A DNA stretch of 64,000 nt, taken from positions 1 through 64,000 of the forward strand of contig CAILAC010000013.1 of assembly GCA_903832055.1 (NCBI GenBank), written 5' to 3'. The stretch's first letter is position 1. Every line of letters starts with the position of its first letter. Below are positions 17,408 to 26,541 of the stretch, piece by piece. Position numbers and translations under genes: made by a program. The notes beneath the pieces are model-generated. The model did not search any database. It saw nothing but the letters and a program-made list of their open reading frames with translations, and was not told the DNA's origin. The DNA comes from an uncultured Acidobacteriota bacterium. Lineage in GTDB: Bacteria > Acidobacteriota > Terriglobia > Terriglobales > Acidobacteriaceae.

Positions 17408-18274
17408 TTACTTGCCAAAGAGTCTGCCAAAGATGCCGGGTTTCTTTTCTGCGTTTGCAGCCGGGTTTGCGCCTGAGCTGGCTGAGGGTCGCTTCGGGGC
17501 AGACCTTACGACTTCCTGGAACTTGATGGGGGCGCTGTCCCAGATGCCGATGGCTTCGGGCTGCTTGGGCATTTTGGTACCGAAGTAGGCGGCGCGGGGG
17601 TTTTCGAAGCAGAGGCGACGGGCGGTTTCTTCGCCGGCGCGATTGGCGACGTATTCATAGCCCTTTTTGAGATGCGGCGGACGCCATTCGAGATTGTGAG
17701 CGTCGGTGGCAAGGAAGTGGATCCAGTTGCGGTCGAGGAGTTCATTGGCAAAGGCCTCGGCAGAGTTGCCGAAGCGGCCATAGAGCGAGGACGCTGTGAC
17801 CTGGACGACGCAACCCATGCGAATCCAGTCGGCGAGCATCTGGGGGTGCTTGACGATGATGGGATTGCGCTCGGGGTGGGTGATGATGTTGGTGTAGCCG
17901 ACGGCCTGGAGGCGGTTGAGTGCGTCGGTGAGCTGCGGCGGGATGGCCATTTCGGAGAATTCTACAAGCAAATAACCCTTGCCGCCGATTGAGTATTTGA
18001 GCGGATTTTTGAGGGCGTCCTGAATATTATCGGCGTTGAGGTGGAAATCGCAGGCAAGGGAAAGCTCAAGGCGGCCCTCGACTTTGGCCTGAATTTCAGC
18101 CATGCGCTCAATATTGGTATCGAGCTGGTAGGGATGGCTGTCGCTGGAGTGGGGTGTGCAGGCGATGTGGGTGACGCCCTCGGCGATGGCAACCTCGGCC
18201 ATTTGCACTGCGTGTTCAAAGCTGGGCGCGCCGTCGTCAACGCCATAGATGAGGTGGTGATGGATGTCGATCAT
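17408..18274 (-). CDS. CpsB/YwqE-type PHP-domain tyrosine phosphatase
   Basis: A 288-residue metal-dependent hydrolase of the PHP superfamily. Motifs for the metal centre are visible: [14 protein letters not shown] at the N-terminus, CTPHS, THPERN and ATDAHN. In the family, CpsB/YwqE/Wzb-like enzymes dephosphorylate tyrosine kinases that control capsule and exopolysaccharide synthesis. A Ser/Ala-rich linker and an extra C-terminal GIFGRLFGK segment follow the domain; that amphipathic end may touch the membrane. Its start overlaps the purQ stop by four bases, which couples an exopolysaccharide regulator to a purine gene. No capsule kinase lies next to it. Confidence 0.87.
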   Translation of the reverse strand: MIDIHHHLIYGVDDGAPSFEHAVQMAEVAIAEGVTHIACTPHSSDSHPYQLDTNIERMAEIQAKVEGRLELSLACDFHLNADNIQDALKNPLKYSIGGKGYLLVEFSEMAIPPQLTDALNRLQAVGYTNIITHPERNPIIVKHPQMLADWIRMGCVVQVTASSLYGRFGNSAEAFANELLDRNWIHFLATDAHNLEWRPPHLKKGYEYVANRAGEETARRLCFENPRAAYFGTKMPKQPEAIGIWDSAPIKFQEVVRSAPKRPSASSGANPAANAEKKPGIFGRLFGK

Positions 18275-18975
18275 TTCGCCAGCGCCTCGATACCGCTGGT
18301 GAGAATGGACTGGAAGATTTTGAGGCCGTCGGCTGAGCCGAGCAGCGATTCGCTGGACCGGTCGGGATGGGGCATCATGCCGAGGACGTTGCGACCGCCG
18401 TTGAGTACGCCAGCGATATTTTCGAGCGACCCGTTGGGGTTGGCTTCGGGCGTAATGAGGCCCTCGGGGGTGGAGTAGCGGAAGGCGATGCGGTCCTCAG
18501 CCTGGAGCTGGCGGAGGGTTTCGGCGTCGCAGTAGTAGTTGCCTTCCATATGGCCGATGGGGATTTGGAGGACTTCGCCGGGGGCAAGCAGGTTGGTGAA
18601 GGGGCTGTTGGTGGTCTCGGTGCGCAAGTGGACCTGCTTGCAGATGTATTTGAGGCCGGCGTTGCGCATGAGTGCGCCGGGGAGCAGGCCTGATTCGGCG
18701 AGGATCTGAAAGCCGTTGCAGATGCCGAGGACCAGACCGCCAGCGTCGGCGAATCGCTTGACTGACTGCATGACGGGGGAGAATCGGGCAATGGCGCCGG
18801 TGCGGAGGTAATCACCGTAGGCAAATCCGCCGGGAACGAGGATGGCATCGACGCCCTTGAGGTCTTCAGAATCGTGCCAGAGGAAGGTGACTGGCTGGTG
18901 GGCAATTTCGGCGATCACGTTGTAGGTGTCGTGGTCGCAGTTGGAGCCTGGAAAGACTAGGACGCCGAATTTCAT
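18271..18975 (-). CDS. purQ: Phosphoribosylformylglycinamidine synthase, glutaminase subunit PurQ
   Basis: A 234-residue class I glutamine amidotransferase. It releases ammonia from glutamine for PurL in the fourth step of purine synthesis (FGAR to FGAM), working with PurS and PurL, which are not in this window. The catalytic triad is clear: Cys86 in GICNG, His203 and Glu209 in MPHPDRSSE. No ribosome-binding sequence precedes the ATG, and a GATAAT box lies only nine bases upstream, so the mRNA may be leaderless. It overlaps cpsB by four bases. Confidence 0.95.
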   Translation of the reverse strand: MKFGVLVFPGSNCDHDTYNVIAEIAHQPVTFLWHDSEDLKGVDAILVPGGFAYGDYLRTGAIARFSPVMQSVKRFADAGGLVLGICNGFQILAESGLLPGALMRNAGLKYICKQVHLRTETTNSPFTNLLAPGEVLQIPIGHMEGNYYCDAETLRQLQAEDRIAFRYSTPEGLITPEANPNGSLENIAGVLNGGRNVLGMMPHPDRSSESLLGSADGLKIFQSILTSGIEALAK

Positions 18976-19022
18976 GTATTCAGATTATCAGTGTTTTGAA
19001 GTCGAGTCAGTTGCCGGCAGAG

Positions 19023-19409
19023 TTACCACAAGCGGGTTACGAGCATGGTGTCGAAGACTGCGTCTTTGCTGACGAGCGTCAAACCTTCGAGGATGGCCTG
19101 GGCGGCGAGCATGCGGTCGAAGGGGTCTTTGTGTGGATTGACGAGCGAACCTGCGAATCGGGCATGTTCCAATTCGAGCGGAAGCGTCTTGAAGTTGAGG
19201 GTGGAAAGAATGCGTTTGGGATCATGTACCAGCGGCGCGGCTTCAGGAAGGCGGCCACTGCGAAACTTGACGGCCACCTCCCAGATACTTATGACGGAGA
19301 CAAAGCATTGATTACGCGAATCTGAGACCGCAACTGCCGCCCTCTGGCTCAGGTTAGGGTTATTGCTCATTGACCAAAGCAAGGTATGGGTATCGAGCAG
19401 AAGTATCAC
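19023..19409 (-). CDS. PIN-domain toxin, VapC-type
   Basis: A 128-residue PIN-domain ribonuclease. The acidic active-site residues are present: Asp6 in LLLDTHTLLW, Glu44 in SIWEV, and Asp95 and Asp98 in KDPFDRML. VapC toxins cut tRNA or rRNA when freed from their antitoxin. The ATG overlaps the stop of the upstream antitoxin by four bases, the usual arrangement. The gene looks intact. Confidence 0.92.
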   Translation of the reverse strand: MILLLDTHTLLWSMSNNPNLSQRAAVAVSDSRNQCFVSVISIWEVAVKFRSGRLPEAAPLVHDPKRILSTLNFKTLPLELEHARFAGSLVNPHKDPFDRMLAAQAILEGLTLVSKDAVFDTMLVTRLW

Positions 19410-19711
19410 TCTGGGTCCTTTGGATCGCCTTGATTATTCTTCCAGGTGGAGACGATGGGAGCTTCCCAGAGAGCCAGTTCTTCTTCGGACGTGGGTTCGG
19501 ACCAATCGTAATCGGAATCTGGCCCCATTTCGTCGGCGAAGATGCCGAGAGGCCGGAGCTTTGGAGCAATTGCTTCTGCCGGATCGATGACCGTGAACCG
19601 GATGACCGGGGTGCGGGCCTTGCCGGTGGTGAGGATGACCTCTTCCCCGGCGCGGGCGCGGGCGACGAGCTTGGAGAGGTTGGTTTTAGCTTCGTGCATC
19701 GTGGCTTCCAT
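19406..19711 (-). CDS. Antitoxin of the Phd/YefM type
   Basis: A 101-residue protein whose first 40 residues (MHEAKTNLSKLVARARAGEE, then a short strand) match the Phd/YefM DNA-binding fold. The acidic, Trp-containing C-terminal half probably wraps around the toxin. It binds the toxin encoded next and represses the operon. AAGGAG lies seven bases before the ATG. A perfect palindrome sits 24 bp upstream. Confidence 0.9.
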   Translation of the reverse strand: MEATMHEAKTNLSKLVARARAGEEVILTTGKARTPVIRFTVIDPAEAIAPKLRPLGIFADEMGPDSDYDWSEPTSEEELALWEAPIVSTWKNNQGDPKDPE

Positions 19712-19734
19712 TGCTGCGCTCCTTGACTAATAAA

Positions 19735-19748
19735 ATCTTAGCTAAGAT
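19735..19748. promoter_or_regulatory. Palindromic operator of the toxin-antitoxin operon
   Basis: ATCTTAGCTAAGAT is a perfect 14-bp palindrome 24 bp upstream of the antitoxin start, the expected position for autoregulation by the antitoxin or the complex. It fits in the 48-bp gap before the next gene. Confidence 0.7.
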
Positions 19749-19759
19749 AAATGCAAAAA

Positions 19760-20344
19760 TCAATGGGAAGACTGAGCTATGACCTGTTTCATCCGTGCGT
19801 GGGATTCGCGGGCGAAGCGGTGCTGCTGGCTGCGGGTGAAGGGGTAGGCGAGGCGGGCGAGCCAGTGGGCGGGGCGGGAAATGGCGAGCAGGTCATAGAA
19901 GACGAGCCCGGAGACTGGGTAGAACTCAAGGAGGAAGCGCTCTTCGCCGCTCTCGACATGTTGCTGGATGGTGCCGTAGGCGAAGCCGAAGCGGTCTTCT
20001 TCATCGATGGTGTAGAGGATGCGGCTGATGTTGACTGACCACAGGCCGAAGGTGTGTGCTTCGACGGTGACCTGGTTGTCAATCTCCATTTTTACTTCAG
20101 AGTTGGCGACGCGGACCCAGCCGAGGTCGAACTGCTGCCATTTGCGGAAGGCGGCTTTGGCGGCAGCAAAGTCGGCCTCGCCGTGGCCGATTTCAGTGCG
20201 CAGATGGTCGCGGACGTAGCCGGTGGGGAGGTGTTCGCGCTCGCGCTCGGTGACAAAGGCCATGCCGTAGTTCAGCGGCAGGTGCTGGGCTGCATCGAGC
20301 TGGTGGCGAATGGCTTCATCGGTTGGTTTGTGCAGTGTAAACAC
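19760..20344 (-). CDS. UPF0548 (DUF1990) family protein
   Basis: A 194-residue protein of a family without known activity. Recognisable segments are LNYG near the N-terminus, GWVRV, and the block FAYGTIQQHVESGEERFLLE in the second half, with a hydrophobic stretch after it. No signal peptide is seen. The start is only four bases after the end of the GH31 gene on the same strand, so the two are probably co-transcribed; this does not by itself define a role. Confidence 0.75.
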   Translation of the reverse strand: MFTLHKPTDEAIRHQLDAAQHLPLNYGMAFVTEREREHLPTGYVRDHLRTEIGHGEADFAAAKAAFRKWQQFDLGWVRVANSEVKMEIDNQVTVEAHTFGLWSVNISRILYTIDEEDRFGFAYGTIQQHVESGEERFLLEFYPVSGLVFYDLLAISRPAHWLARLAYPFTRSQQHRFARESHARMKQVIAQSSH

Positions 20345-20348
20345 CGAA

Positions 20349-22949
20349 TCAGTATGTCACGGTTAGTTCCATCCCCTTTGTATCGTCTGGCACTAGGGCA
20401 GTGAAGTGATGGTGTTCGCTGTCAAAACTGGTTGTAACTGAGTTGCTTGCGGCTGGCTTGGTGGCGCCATAGATTTCGATTTGGAACTGGTTCCACCAGG
20501 GGGAGAAGGTTCCTTCGCGGGGGCTGACCTTGACGGTGATGCCGGTGGGGGTGAGTTCGCAGGTGAATTTGAGGCGGAGGTAGTCGCCTTTCTGGAAGGC
20601 GTAGCTTAGGCCGTCGTCGAGGTAGAGTGAGCCCTCGCAGGAGTCGCCGGGGTGGCGGGGCGGGTAGACGCGCAGGGTGAGCGGGCCGGAGGGTTTATCC
20701 ATAGTGCTCTGGACGAGCGGTTGGATGGGGATGATGGAGCCGCCGCGGGCAAAGACAGGCAGGGAATCGACGCTGGGGTGCAGATTGATCTGGAGGTCGG
20801 TGTCGGGCACGTTGTCATTGCCGACGCGGATGCCTTCGACGCCGGTGGCGAGGCGTTCGCCGGTCCAGTAGTTGTACCAGCCGACGGGGGGCAGCACGGC
20901 CTGATAGTCGTCGAGTTGGTCAGGATAGGGCGAGGGAGCGACGAGGATGTCGGGGCCGAAGAGGAATTCGTTATTGGTATTGAGGTCGAGCGGGTGGCCG
21001 TCTTTGCTTGCGTTGGGGAACTCGACGAAGAGGGGGCGCATGATGGGGATGCCGGTGCGGCTCATCTCTTCGGCAGTGGTGTATAGGTAGCTCATGAGGC
21101 GGTAGCGCTCTTCAATGAACTTGCGGCGGAGGTTCAGGTCCTGGGTGGTTCCGTTCTCCCATGGCTCCTGGGGAAAGGTACCCATGGAGGTGTGGTCGCG
21201 GTCGATGGGGTGAAAGGCGGCGATTTCGAGCCACTTGGTGAGGAGTTCGGGCTGGGGCGAGCCGGCAAATCCGCCCGCGTCTGCGCCGACCATGCCAAAG
21301 CCGCTTAGGCCGAGGTTGATGAGCTGCGGGGTGGTCTGGCGGAGATGGTTCCAGGTGGCGGAGTTGTCGCCGGTCCACGTGGCGGAGTAACGCTGGCCCC
21401 CGGCGTAACTGGCGCGGGTGAGAACAAAGGGGCGCTGGTCGGGGGCGATTTTACGTAGCCCCTCGTAGGTGCCGCGCGTGTTCTGCATGCCAAAGACGTT
21501 GTGAATTTCGAGATGGTTGGCGGTGCGTTTGGCGAAGCCGGGTTCGTCGATTCGATGCTTGGTCTGGTCGGGCATGGTTTTGGAGCTGACTTTGAAGAGC
21601 GCGGGCTCGTTCATGTCATTCCAGAAGCCGGCGATGCCGCGTTTGGCGAAGTCTTCGTAGAGCGTGCCCCACCAGTCGCGGCTGGCCTTCTGAGTGAAGT
21701 CGGGGAAGACTGCGGGGCCGGGCCAGACTTCGCCGGTGTAGACGGTGCCGTCGGGATTGTGGACGAAGTGGTCGCCTGCGGTGCCCTCGTCGTAGGGTTT
21801 GTAGCCCTGATTCGGAAGATTTGCGATGTGCAGGTCGGTAATCAGGATGGTGTGCAGATGCTGCGCCTTTAGGTCGTCAATCATCTGGTCAAAGTGGGGG
21901 AACTTGGCGGGATCTACGGTGAATGGGCGATTTTTGAGCTGGTAATCGATATCGAGATAGATGGCGTCAGCGGGAATGTGTTCGCTGCGGAGGCGGCTGG
22001 CGACGCGGCGGACTTCTGCTTCAGGGTAGTAGCTGTAGCGGGATTGCTGGTAGCCGAGGGTCCACATGGGGGGCAGGGGCGTGGTGCCGGTGAGCCAGGC
22101 CCAGGCTTTGATGACGTCTTTGGGGGTGGGGCCGTAGAGGATGTAGTACTCCAACGGGCCGCCCTCGGAGCCGAAACTGTAGCCGTCGCGCAGCTCTTTA
22201 TTGAAGTCGAAGCTGGAGCGCCAGGTGTTATCCATGAAGACCCCGGCAGCGATGCCCTTGCGGAAAGTCAGCACGAAGGGAATCGATTTGTAGATGGGGT
22301 CGGTGGATTCCTGCCAGCCAAAGGCGTCGGTATTCCAGTTAGTGAAGGCCTGGTTGCGGCGATCGAGTGGGCCGGGCTTGTCGCCGAGGCCAAAGTAGTG
22401 CTCGTCTTCAGGGGAGTGCTTGTAGACGCGAAAGCCAATTGTCTTCGCGTCAGCCCCGTGAAATTCGACAGGATGCTCAGGGATGTCCTGCGAGATCACG
22501 TTTCCGGCGAGGTCGGTGACGGTCATCGCCAGCGGGTTGCGCTGGATCGTCAGGTGCAGCTTTGTGGTGGAGAAGCCGATGGTGGTGGGGCTGGATTCAG
22601 CTTTCACGGCGACCTTTGCCGTGCGGGCTGATTCGAGGACTGCCCATGATGCGTCTTCCGGGAGGATGCCGATAGCGCCGACACGTACGCGGAGCAGGTC
22701 GTCGCGCAGGGCGGTCACCTGCATGATGGCAGCGTTGGCTCCTATGGCTGTGCGGATTTCGATGCCGTTGGGCAGAGGCCTGGAGGTGGTTACCTTTTCG
22801 AGTGATACGTGCACCAGCGCGGGGGCCTTTTCGGCCTGAGCGTGCGCTTTGGTGGCCGGCAGGCCGGAACCAAAGGCTGCCAACAGGATGCCTGCGACAA
22901 AATATCCGACGAATCGGGTACGGGCCAATCCGGAAATGACCATAGTCAT
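20349..22949 (-). CDS. Glycoside hydrolase family 31 (alpha-glucosidase-type), exported
   Basis: An 866-residue enzyme with a signal peptide (about 1-37, ending TKAHA). The order is an N-terminal beta-sandwich, a TIM barrel with the nucleophile Asp in WNDMNEP (about 445) and acid/base Asp in TGDNSATW (about 528), then C-terminal beta domains including a DUF5110-like end. GH31 enzymes of this layout release glucose or xylose from alpha-linked oligosaccharides. The frame is open to 23033; ATG 22949 was chosen because it begins the signal peptide and has GCGAGG about 11 bases upstream. It lies upstream of the UPF0548 gene and diverges from the 7TM-GGDEF gene. Confidence 0.88.
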   Translation of the reverse strand: MTMVISGLARTRFVGYFVAGILLAAFGSGLPATKAHAQAEKAPALVHVSLEKVTTSRPLPNGIEIRTAIGANAAIMQVTALRDDLLRVRVGAIGILPEDASWAVLESARTAKVAVKAESSPTTIGFSTTKLHLTIQRNPLAMTVTDLAGNVISQDIPEHPVEFHGADAKTIGFRVYKHSPEDEHYFGLGDKPGPLDRRNQAFTNWNTDAFGWQESTDPIYKSIPFVLTFRKGIAAGVFMDNTWRSSFDFNKELRDGYSFGSEGGPLEYYILYGPTPKDVIKAWAWLTGTTPLPPMWTLGYQQSRYSYYPEAEVRRVASRLRSEHIPADAIYLDIDYQLKNRPFTVDPAKFPHFDQMIDDLKAQHLHTILITDLHIANLPNQGYKPYDEGTAGDHFVHNPDGTVYTGEVWPGPAVFPDFTQKASRDWWGTLYEDFAKRGIAGFWNDMNEPALFKVSSKTMPDQTKHRIDEPGFAKRTANHLEIHNVFGMQNTRGTYEGLRKIAPDQRPFVLTRASYAGGQRYSATWTGDNSATWNHLRQTTPQLINLGLSGFGMVGADAGGFAGSPQPELLTKWLEIAAFHPIDRDHTSMGTFPQEPWENGTTQDLNLRRKFIEERYRLMSYLYTTAEEMSRTGIPIMRPLFVEFPNASKDGHPLDLNTNNEFLFGPDILVAPSPYPDQLDDYQAVLPPVGWYNYWTGERLATGVEGIRVGNDNVPDTDLQINLHPSVDSLPVFARGGSIIPIQPLVQSTMDKPSGPLTLRVYPPRHPGDSCEGSLYLDDGLSYAFQKGDYLRLKFTCELTPTGITVKVSPREGTFSPWWNQFQIEIYGATKPAASNSVTTSFDSEHHHFTALVPDDTKGMELTVTY

Positions 22950-23194
22950 CACAACGTCAACCTCGCGGGAAAATTCCAACGTATTGCCGAAGGATACTCC
23001 TTCGCACAAAATGGTGCCTATAATCAGAATCACCGACCCGGACAGTTCTTTGTTGGCAGGCTTGATGTATTCTGCCTGTACGTTTCAGCTGGCAATGGAC
23101 AAAGGCGGGTCCGCAAGAATTCATCGATATCGATGTCGTAGCTCTCGCTCGATTTCTACTGATCGGAATCTCAGTCCTGCTTGCAGTTCTGGCG

Positions 23195-23593
23195 GTGATC
23201 ACGTGGACTCGCCGTGCTCAGGTTTCCGCGTCGCGTGAATTCTCCGTCCTGATACTTGCCATGGCGATGTACGCCTTTGGCTATTCAGGAGAGATTGCCC
23301 AAACCACGGTCTCAGCGGCGCGGGCTTGGCTCGATTTTGAATACCTTGCTTTGCCTTGGGTTCCAGGCCTGTGGCTGTTGGCAGCCTGTCGGCACAATCG
23401 TGTTCAAGTGCGCGCGCCGTTGCTGTTTATCATTCCGCTGATCACCTTTGCCGGTCACTATACCAACTTTCTTAATGCTTTTTATGCGGGGCCGATGTTC
23501 ATCGTGCAGCACGGGCCTTTTTGGTGCTTAGCGTGCAGAGTGGCCCACTCTCCATGCTGGACAATGCCTACTTGCTGGTCTCGTACCTGGTAG
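23195..23593 (+). pseudogene. N-terminal half of a frame-disrupted 7TM-GGDEF gene
   Basis: This frame, open from 23066, encodes the first membrane helices of a 'histidine-kinase N-terminal 7TM' sensor domain, including VITWTRRAQVSASREF and FAGHYTN, up to QHGPF at a run of five Ts (23518-23522). From there the family-like sequence continues in the next frame (VLSVQSGPL), and this frame runs into unrelated residues and a stop. One extra T would join the two parts. The frame has no ATG; GTG 23195 lies inside the first helix, and the only nearby ATG (23095) is in another frame, so a second lesion may exist upstream. Confidence 0.65.
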
Positions 23594-24699
23594 GGACGTG
23601 GATTTATTTGTCGAAACTGCGGCATACGTCTGCGCTTTTTCGCAGGCAGACCTGGGTGATTGTCATTGCGACGCTGCTGCCTGGAATTGCCTATTTCAGC
23701 TACCTCGGCGGGCTCAGTCCTTGGGGACTGGACATTTCTCCGATTGCCCTGGGCATTACCTGCATTCTGCTCTTCTATGGCATCTTTGAGCTGGGCATCT
23801 TTGAACTCGCTCCGATGGCGCGGTCGCTTATTTTCAACTCCATGCGCGACGCGGTTCTGATTCTCGACTCAGAAGATCGCCTTCTGGACTTCAACCCGGC
23901 TGCTCGCGCGATGCTTCCCGTGCTCAGCGAACGATGGCTCGGAGATCCGATTGCCCCCATGCTGACGGGTTCGCCGGAAATTGCCGAGGCGGTGAACCGT
24001 GCCCAGGATCTGGAGGAGATCACGGTTGGCGAATCGGCCGCAAGCCGCTCCTACGAACTGCACACCTGGCCACTGCATTCCGGTTCAAAACACCTCGGTC
24101 GCGCTGTGATCATCGCCGATATTACGGCGCAGGTAGCGATTCGCGAGGAACTTCGAAGGGGCTCTGAAACGGATGCTCTGACCGGCGTCGCCAATCGTCG
24201 CCGGTTTCTCCAGGCTCTGGAAATGGAGTGCCTGCGCTTTGGCCGCAGCTTCGCACCTGTCACAGTGCTCATGATCGACCTCGACTTTTTCAAGAAGATC
24301 AACGACCAGTTTGGACACCATGCGGGCGATGAAGCGCTGCGCCGGGTTGCAGGCCGTCTGCTCGCCTGCACACGCAAAACTGACCTGGTTGCGCGCTACG
24401 GCGGTGAGGAATTCGCGGCACTACTGCCCGAAACTGCTGCTGAGGGGGCCGCCATCATCGCTGAGCGCCTGCGGCAGGCAATCTGCCAGAAGCCGTTTGA
24501 GATTGATGGAAACACTTTGACGCTGACCGTGAGCATCGGCATTGCCAGCCATTCAATACAGCAGGAGTTGGTAGACCGGCGATTGAAAGATCAGGAGATC
24601 GATCCTCTGGTTCTGCTGAAGAAGGCGGATCTGGCGCTCTACCGGGCAAAGGCTCTGGGGCGCAACCGGGTCGAGATGATGAAGCCTGACCAGCTATGA
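23521..24699 (+). CDS. GGDEF diguanylate cyclase, C-terminal part of the disrupted gene
   Basis: The open frame (392 codons from a TTG) contains the last three or four helices of a 7TM sensor, a PAS-like domain (about 100-205, MRDAVLILDSEDRLLDFNPAA) and a GGDEF domain (about 220-385). The active site GGEEF is intact, with an inhibitory-site RxxD (RKTD) five residues before it, so the cyclase could make cyclic-di-GMP and be feedback-inhibited. No ribosome-binding site fits a start here, and the fragment begins in mid-domain. The natural product is therefore the fused 23095-24699 protein, disrupted by mutation or by a sequencing error in the T run. Confidence 0.8.
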   Translation: MVLSVQSGPLSMLDNAYLLVSYLVGTWIYLSKLRHTSALFRRQTWVIVIATLLPGIAYFSYLGGLSPWGLDISPIALGITCILLFYGIFELGIFELAPMARSLIFNSMRDAVLILDSEDRLLDFNPAARAMLPVLSERWLGDPIAPMLTGSPEIAEAVNRAQDLEEITVGESAASRSYELHTWPLHSGSKHLGRAVIIADITAQVAIREELRRGSETDALTGVANRRRFLQALEMECLRFGRSFAPVTVLMIDLDFFKKINDQFGHHAGDEALRRVAGRLLACTRKTDLVARYGGEEFAALLPETAAEGAAIIAERLRQAICQKPFEIDGNTLTLTVSIGIASHSIQQELVDRRLKDQEIDPLVLLKKADLALYRAKALGRNRVEMMKPDQL

Positions 24700-24766
24700 C
24701 CACCCCCGACGGGGTTGCAAGTGCGGTGCCGCAAGAGCTGTAAGTGGCTCGGATGTACCCGTCCGG

Positions 24767-24775
24767 TGCTATACT
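24767..24775 (+). promoter_or_regulatory. Extended -10 promoter of yebC
   Basis: TGC-TATACT (24767-24775) is an extended -10 element 86 bp before the yebC start; no good -35 is visible, as is usual for this class. Confidence 0.5.
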
Positions 24776-24861
24776 CGTTTGGGTCACGACTCGTTCGGTC
24801 AGGTGCAAATCGCTCCTCCTGAGTACGCGTCGAAATACTCTTATCTGCTCTGAGGTTTCAC

Positions 24862-25611
24862 ATGTCCGGCCATTCAAAATGGGCCACAATCAAGCACAAA
24901 AAGGGCGCGCTCGATGCCAAGCGCGGCAAGATATTCACTCGCCTCATCAAGGAAATTACCGTAGCCGCCAAGGCTGGCGGTGGTGATCCGGATGGCAACC
25001 CTCGTCTACGCTCGGCCATTTTGGCTGCGAAGGCCGAGAACATGCCCCAGGACAACATCAAGCGCGCCATTCAGCGCGGTACTGGTGAGCTTGAAGGCGC
25101 AAACTACGAGGAGATCTCCTTTGAGGGCTACGGCCCCGGCGGAGTGGCGGTGATCGTCGATACGCTTACTGACAATCGCAATCGGACGGTCAGCGAAGTG
25201 CGATTCGCCTTCTCGAAAAATGGCGGCAACCTGGGCGAATCTGGCTCGGTGCGCTTCATGTTCTCGAAAAAGGGTGTCCTGGCAATCGAAAAGGAAGCCG
25301 CATCGGAAGAGCAGTTGATGGATATCGTGCTCGAGCACGGCGGCGAAGATCTGAACGATCAAGGCGAAACATGGGAGATTTTGACTGACCCGGCTTCATT
25401 TGAGGCGGTGCAGAATGGGCTCAAGGCTACCAAAATTCCCACCGTGATGAGCGAAGTGACGATGGTCGCCTCGACCTACACCAAGCTGGAAGGATCAGCA
25501 GCCAACCAGATGATTCGTCTGCTGGACACGCTTGAAGATCTGGACGACGTGCAGAATGTCTATTCGAACTTTGACATGGACGCAGAACATATGGAAGCTG
25601 CCGCTGGCTAA
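24862..25611 (+). CDS. yebC: YebC/PmpR (TACO1) family regulator or translation factor
   Basis: A 249-residue protein of normal family length, opening with the signature [15 protein letters not shown] followed by [15 protein letters not shown]. YebC-type proteins have been described both as DNA-binding regulators and, for the TACO1-like branch, as factors that relieve ribosome stalling on proline-rich sequence. Further family segments are [19 protein letters not shown] and an acidic C-terminus. GAGG lies six bases before the ATG. It is a single-gene unit with its own promoter and terminator. Confidence 0.95.
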   Translation: MSGHSKWATIKHKKGALDAKRGKIFTRLIKEITVAAKAGGGDPDGNPRLRSAILAAKAENMPQDNIKRAIQRGTGELEGANYEEISFEGYGPGGVAVIVDTLTDNRNRTVSEVRFAFSKNGGNLGESGSVRFMFSKKGVLAIEKEAASEEQLMDIVLEHGGEDLNDQGETWEILTDPASFEAVQNGLKATKIPTVMSEVTMVASTYTKLEGSAANQMIRLLDTLEDLDDVQNVYSNFDMDAEHMEAAAG

Positions 25612-25635
25612 GGCAGGAATTTGAATGGTTTGCTG

Positions 25636-25662
25636 AGGCCGCCTCACTGAGGCGGCCTTTTC
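25636..25662 (+). terminator. Intrinsic terminator of yebC
   Basis: A 10-bp GC-rich stem (25636-25645 with 25649-25658), a 3-nt loop ACT and a TTTTCT tail, 25 bp after the stop codon. Confidence 0.9.
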
Positions 25663-25763
25663 TGCGAAACTGGATTGAACACGCCCGTGGGCCAACAACA
25701 GAATCTACCGGTTCCGCTGCATTTGAACCTCGCTGAGAATTTGCGTCAGGAAGGGAACTCCCT

Positions 25764-26462
25764 TTGTATCAATTTCGATCTCGCTCTCTGGGCCTCAGTC
25801 TCGTATTCATCCTTTTGCTGGCCGCTGCTGCAGTTGTGTCAGCCCAGGTGAGGCCAGCGGCTTCATCGGCTCCCCGTACCTGGGAGATGGGTCCCATTGC
25901 CAATTTTGGAGTCGGTGTTGGTGACCGTTCCAATTACAAATTCTCATTTGTGGGCTTTCAGGCGGGGCGCAGCCTGACGCCGGTGATTCATGCTGGTCCG
26001 CTCACGGGGCGCTTTGAACTGGCGGCCAATGTGATTCCGTTCTGGCAGGCGTACACGCCAGCCAAGCACACGATCTATTCGACAGTTGACGGAGTCGTGT
26101 ACTCGGCGGTGGTCGATGGCGGCACATATACCGGTTTCAGCATGACGCCGGTGATCTTTCGCTGGAACTTTGCTCCTGAGTCGCGGAAGTTTTCGCCCTG
26201 GTTTCAGGCTGCGGGTGGCTTCATCTACACGACGCGCAAGTTTCCTGGTACGGTCATCGTGCCGCAGGGGACTCCTGGCGAGACTTCAAAATACAACTTC
26301 TCGCCACAGGGCGGCATTGGTTTTCACTACTTTTCGCAGTCCAACCGATCCATTGATTTTGGTTTGAACGCGGTTCACATCTCCTCTGCTTCTCTCGGCG
26401 ACAAGAATCCCGGCGTCAATGCAAGTCTGCAATTCCAGTTGGGATACTCATGGTGGAAGTAG
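25764..26462 (+). CDS. PagL-like lipid A 3-O-deacylase (acyloxyacyl hydrolase family)
   Basis: A 232-residue outer-membrane protein with a signal peptide (about 1-27, ending VSAQ) and alternating beta-barrel strands ending in the aromatic LGYSWWK. The PagL active-site pattern His-x-Ser is present at His205 and Ser207 (NAVHISSASLG), followed by NPGVN as in the family. PagL removes the 3-position acyl chain of lipid A. Members in this phylum are divergent, so activity on lipid A is likely but unproven. Translation starts at TTG, with AGGAAGGGA just upstream. Confidence 0.72.
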   Translation: MYQFRSRSLGLSLVFILLLAAAAVVSAQVRPAASSAPRTWEMGPIANFGVGVGDRSNYKFSFVGFQAGRSLTPVIHAGPLTGRFELAANVIPFWQAYTPAKHTIYSTVDGVVYSAVVDGGTYTGFSMTPVIFRWNFAPESRKFSPWFQAAGGFIYTTRKFPGTVIVPQGTPGETSKYNFSPQGGIGFHYFSQSNRSIDFGLNAVHISSASLGDKNPGVNASLQFQLGYSWWK

Positions 26463-26541
26463 ATCCGTCTAACGTTCAGGGCCGCAGGTCTTGGTTGCTG
26501 CATCCGAGCTCGTTCAGGAAAGTCTTTTAAGGCGCTAATTT

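Noticed and set aside
17165-19748. XRE regulator and toxin-antitoxin pair as signs of a prophage or defence island
   Set aside because: Between and around them are housekeeping genes such as purQ; there are no phage, integrase or nuclease genes.
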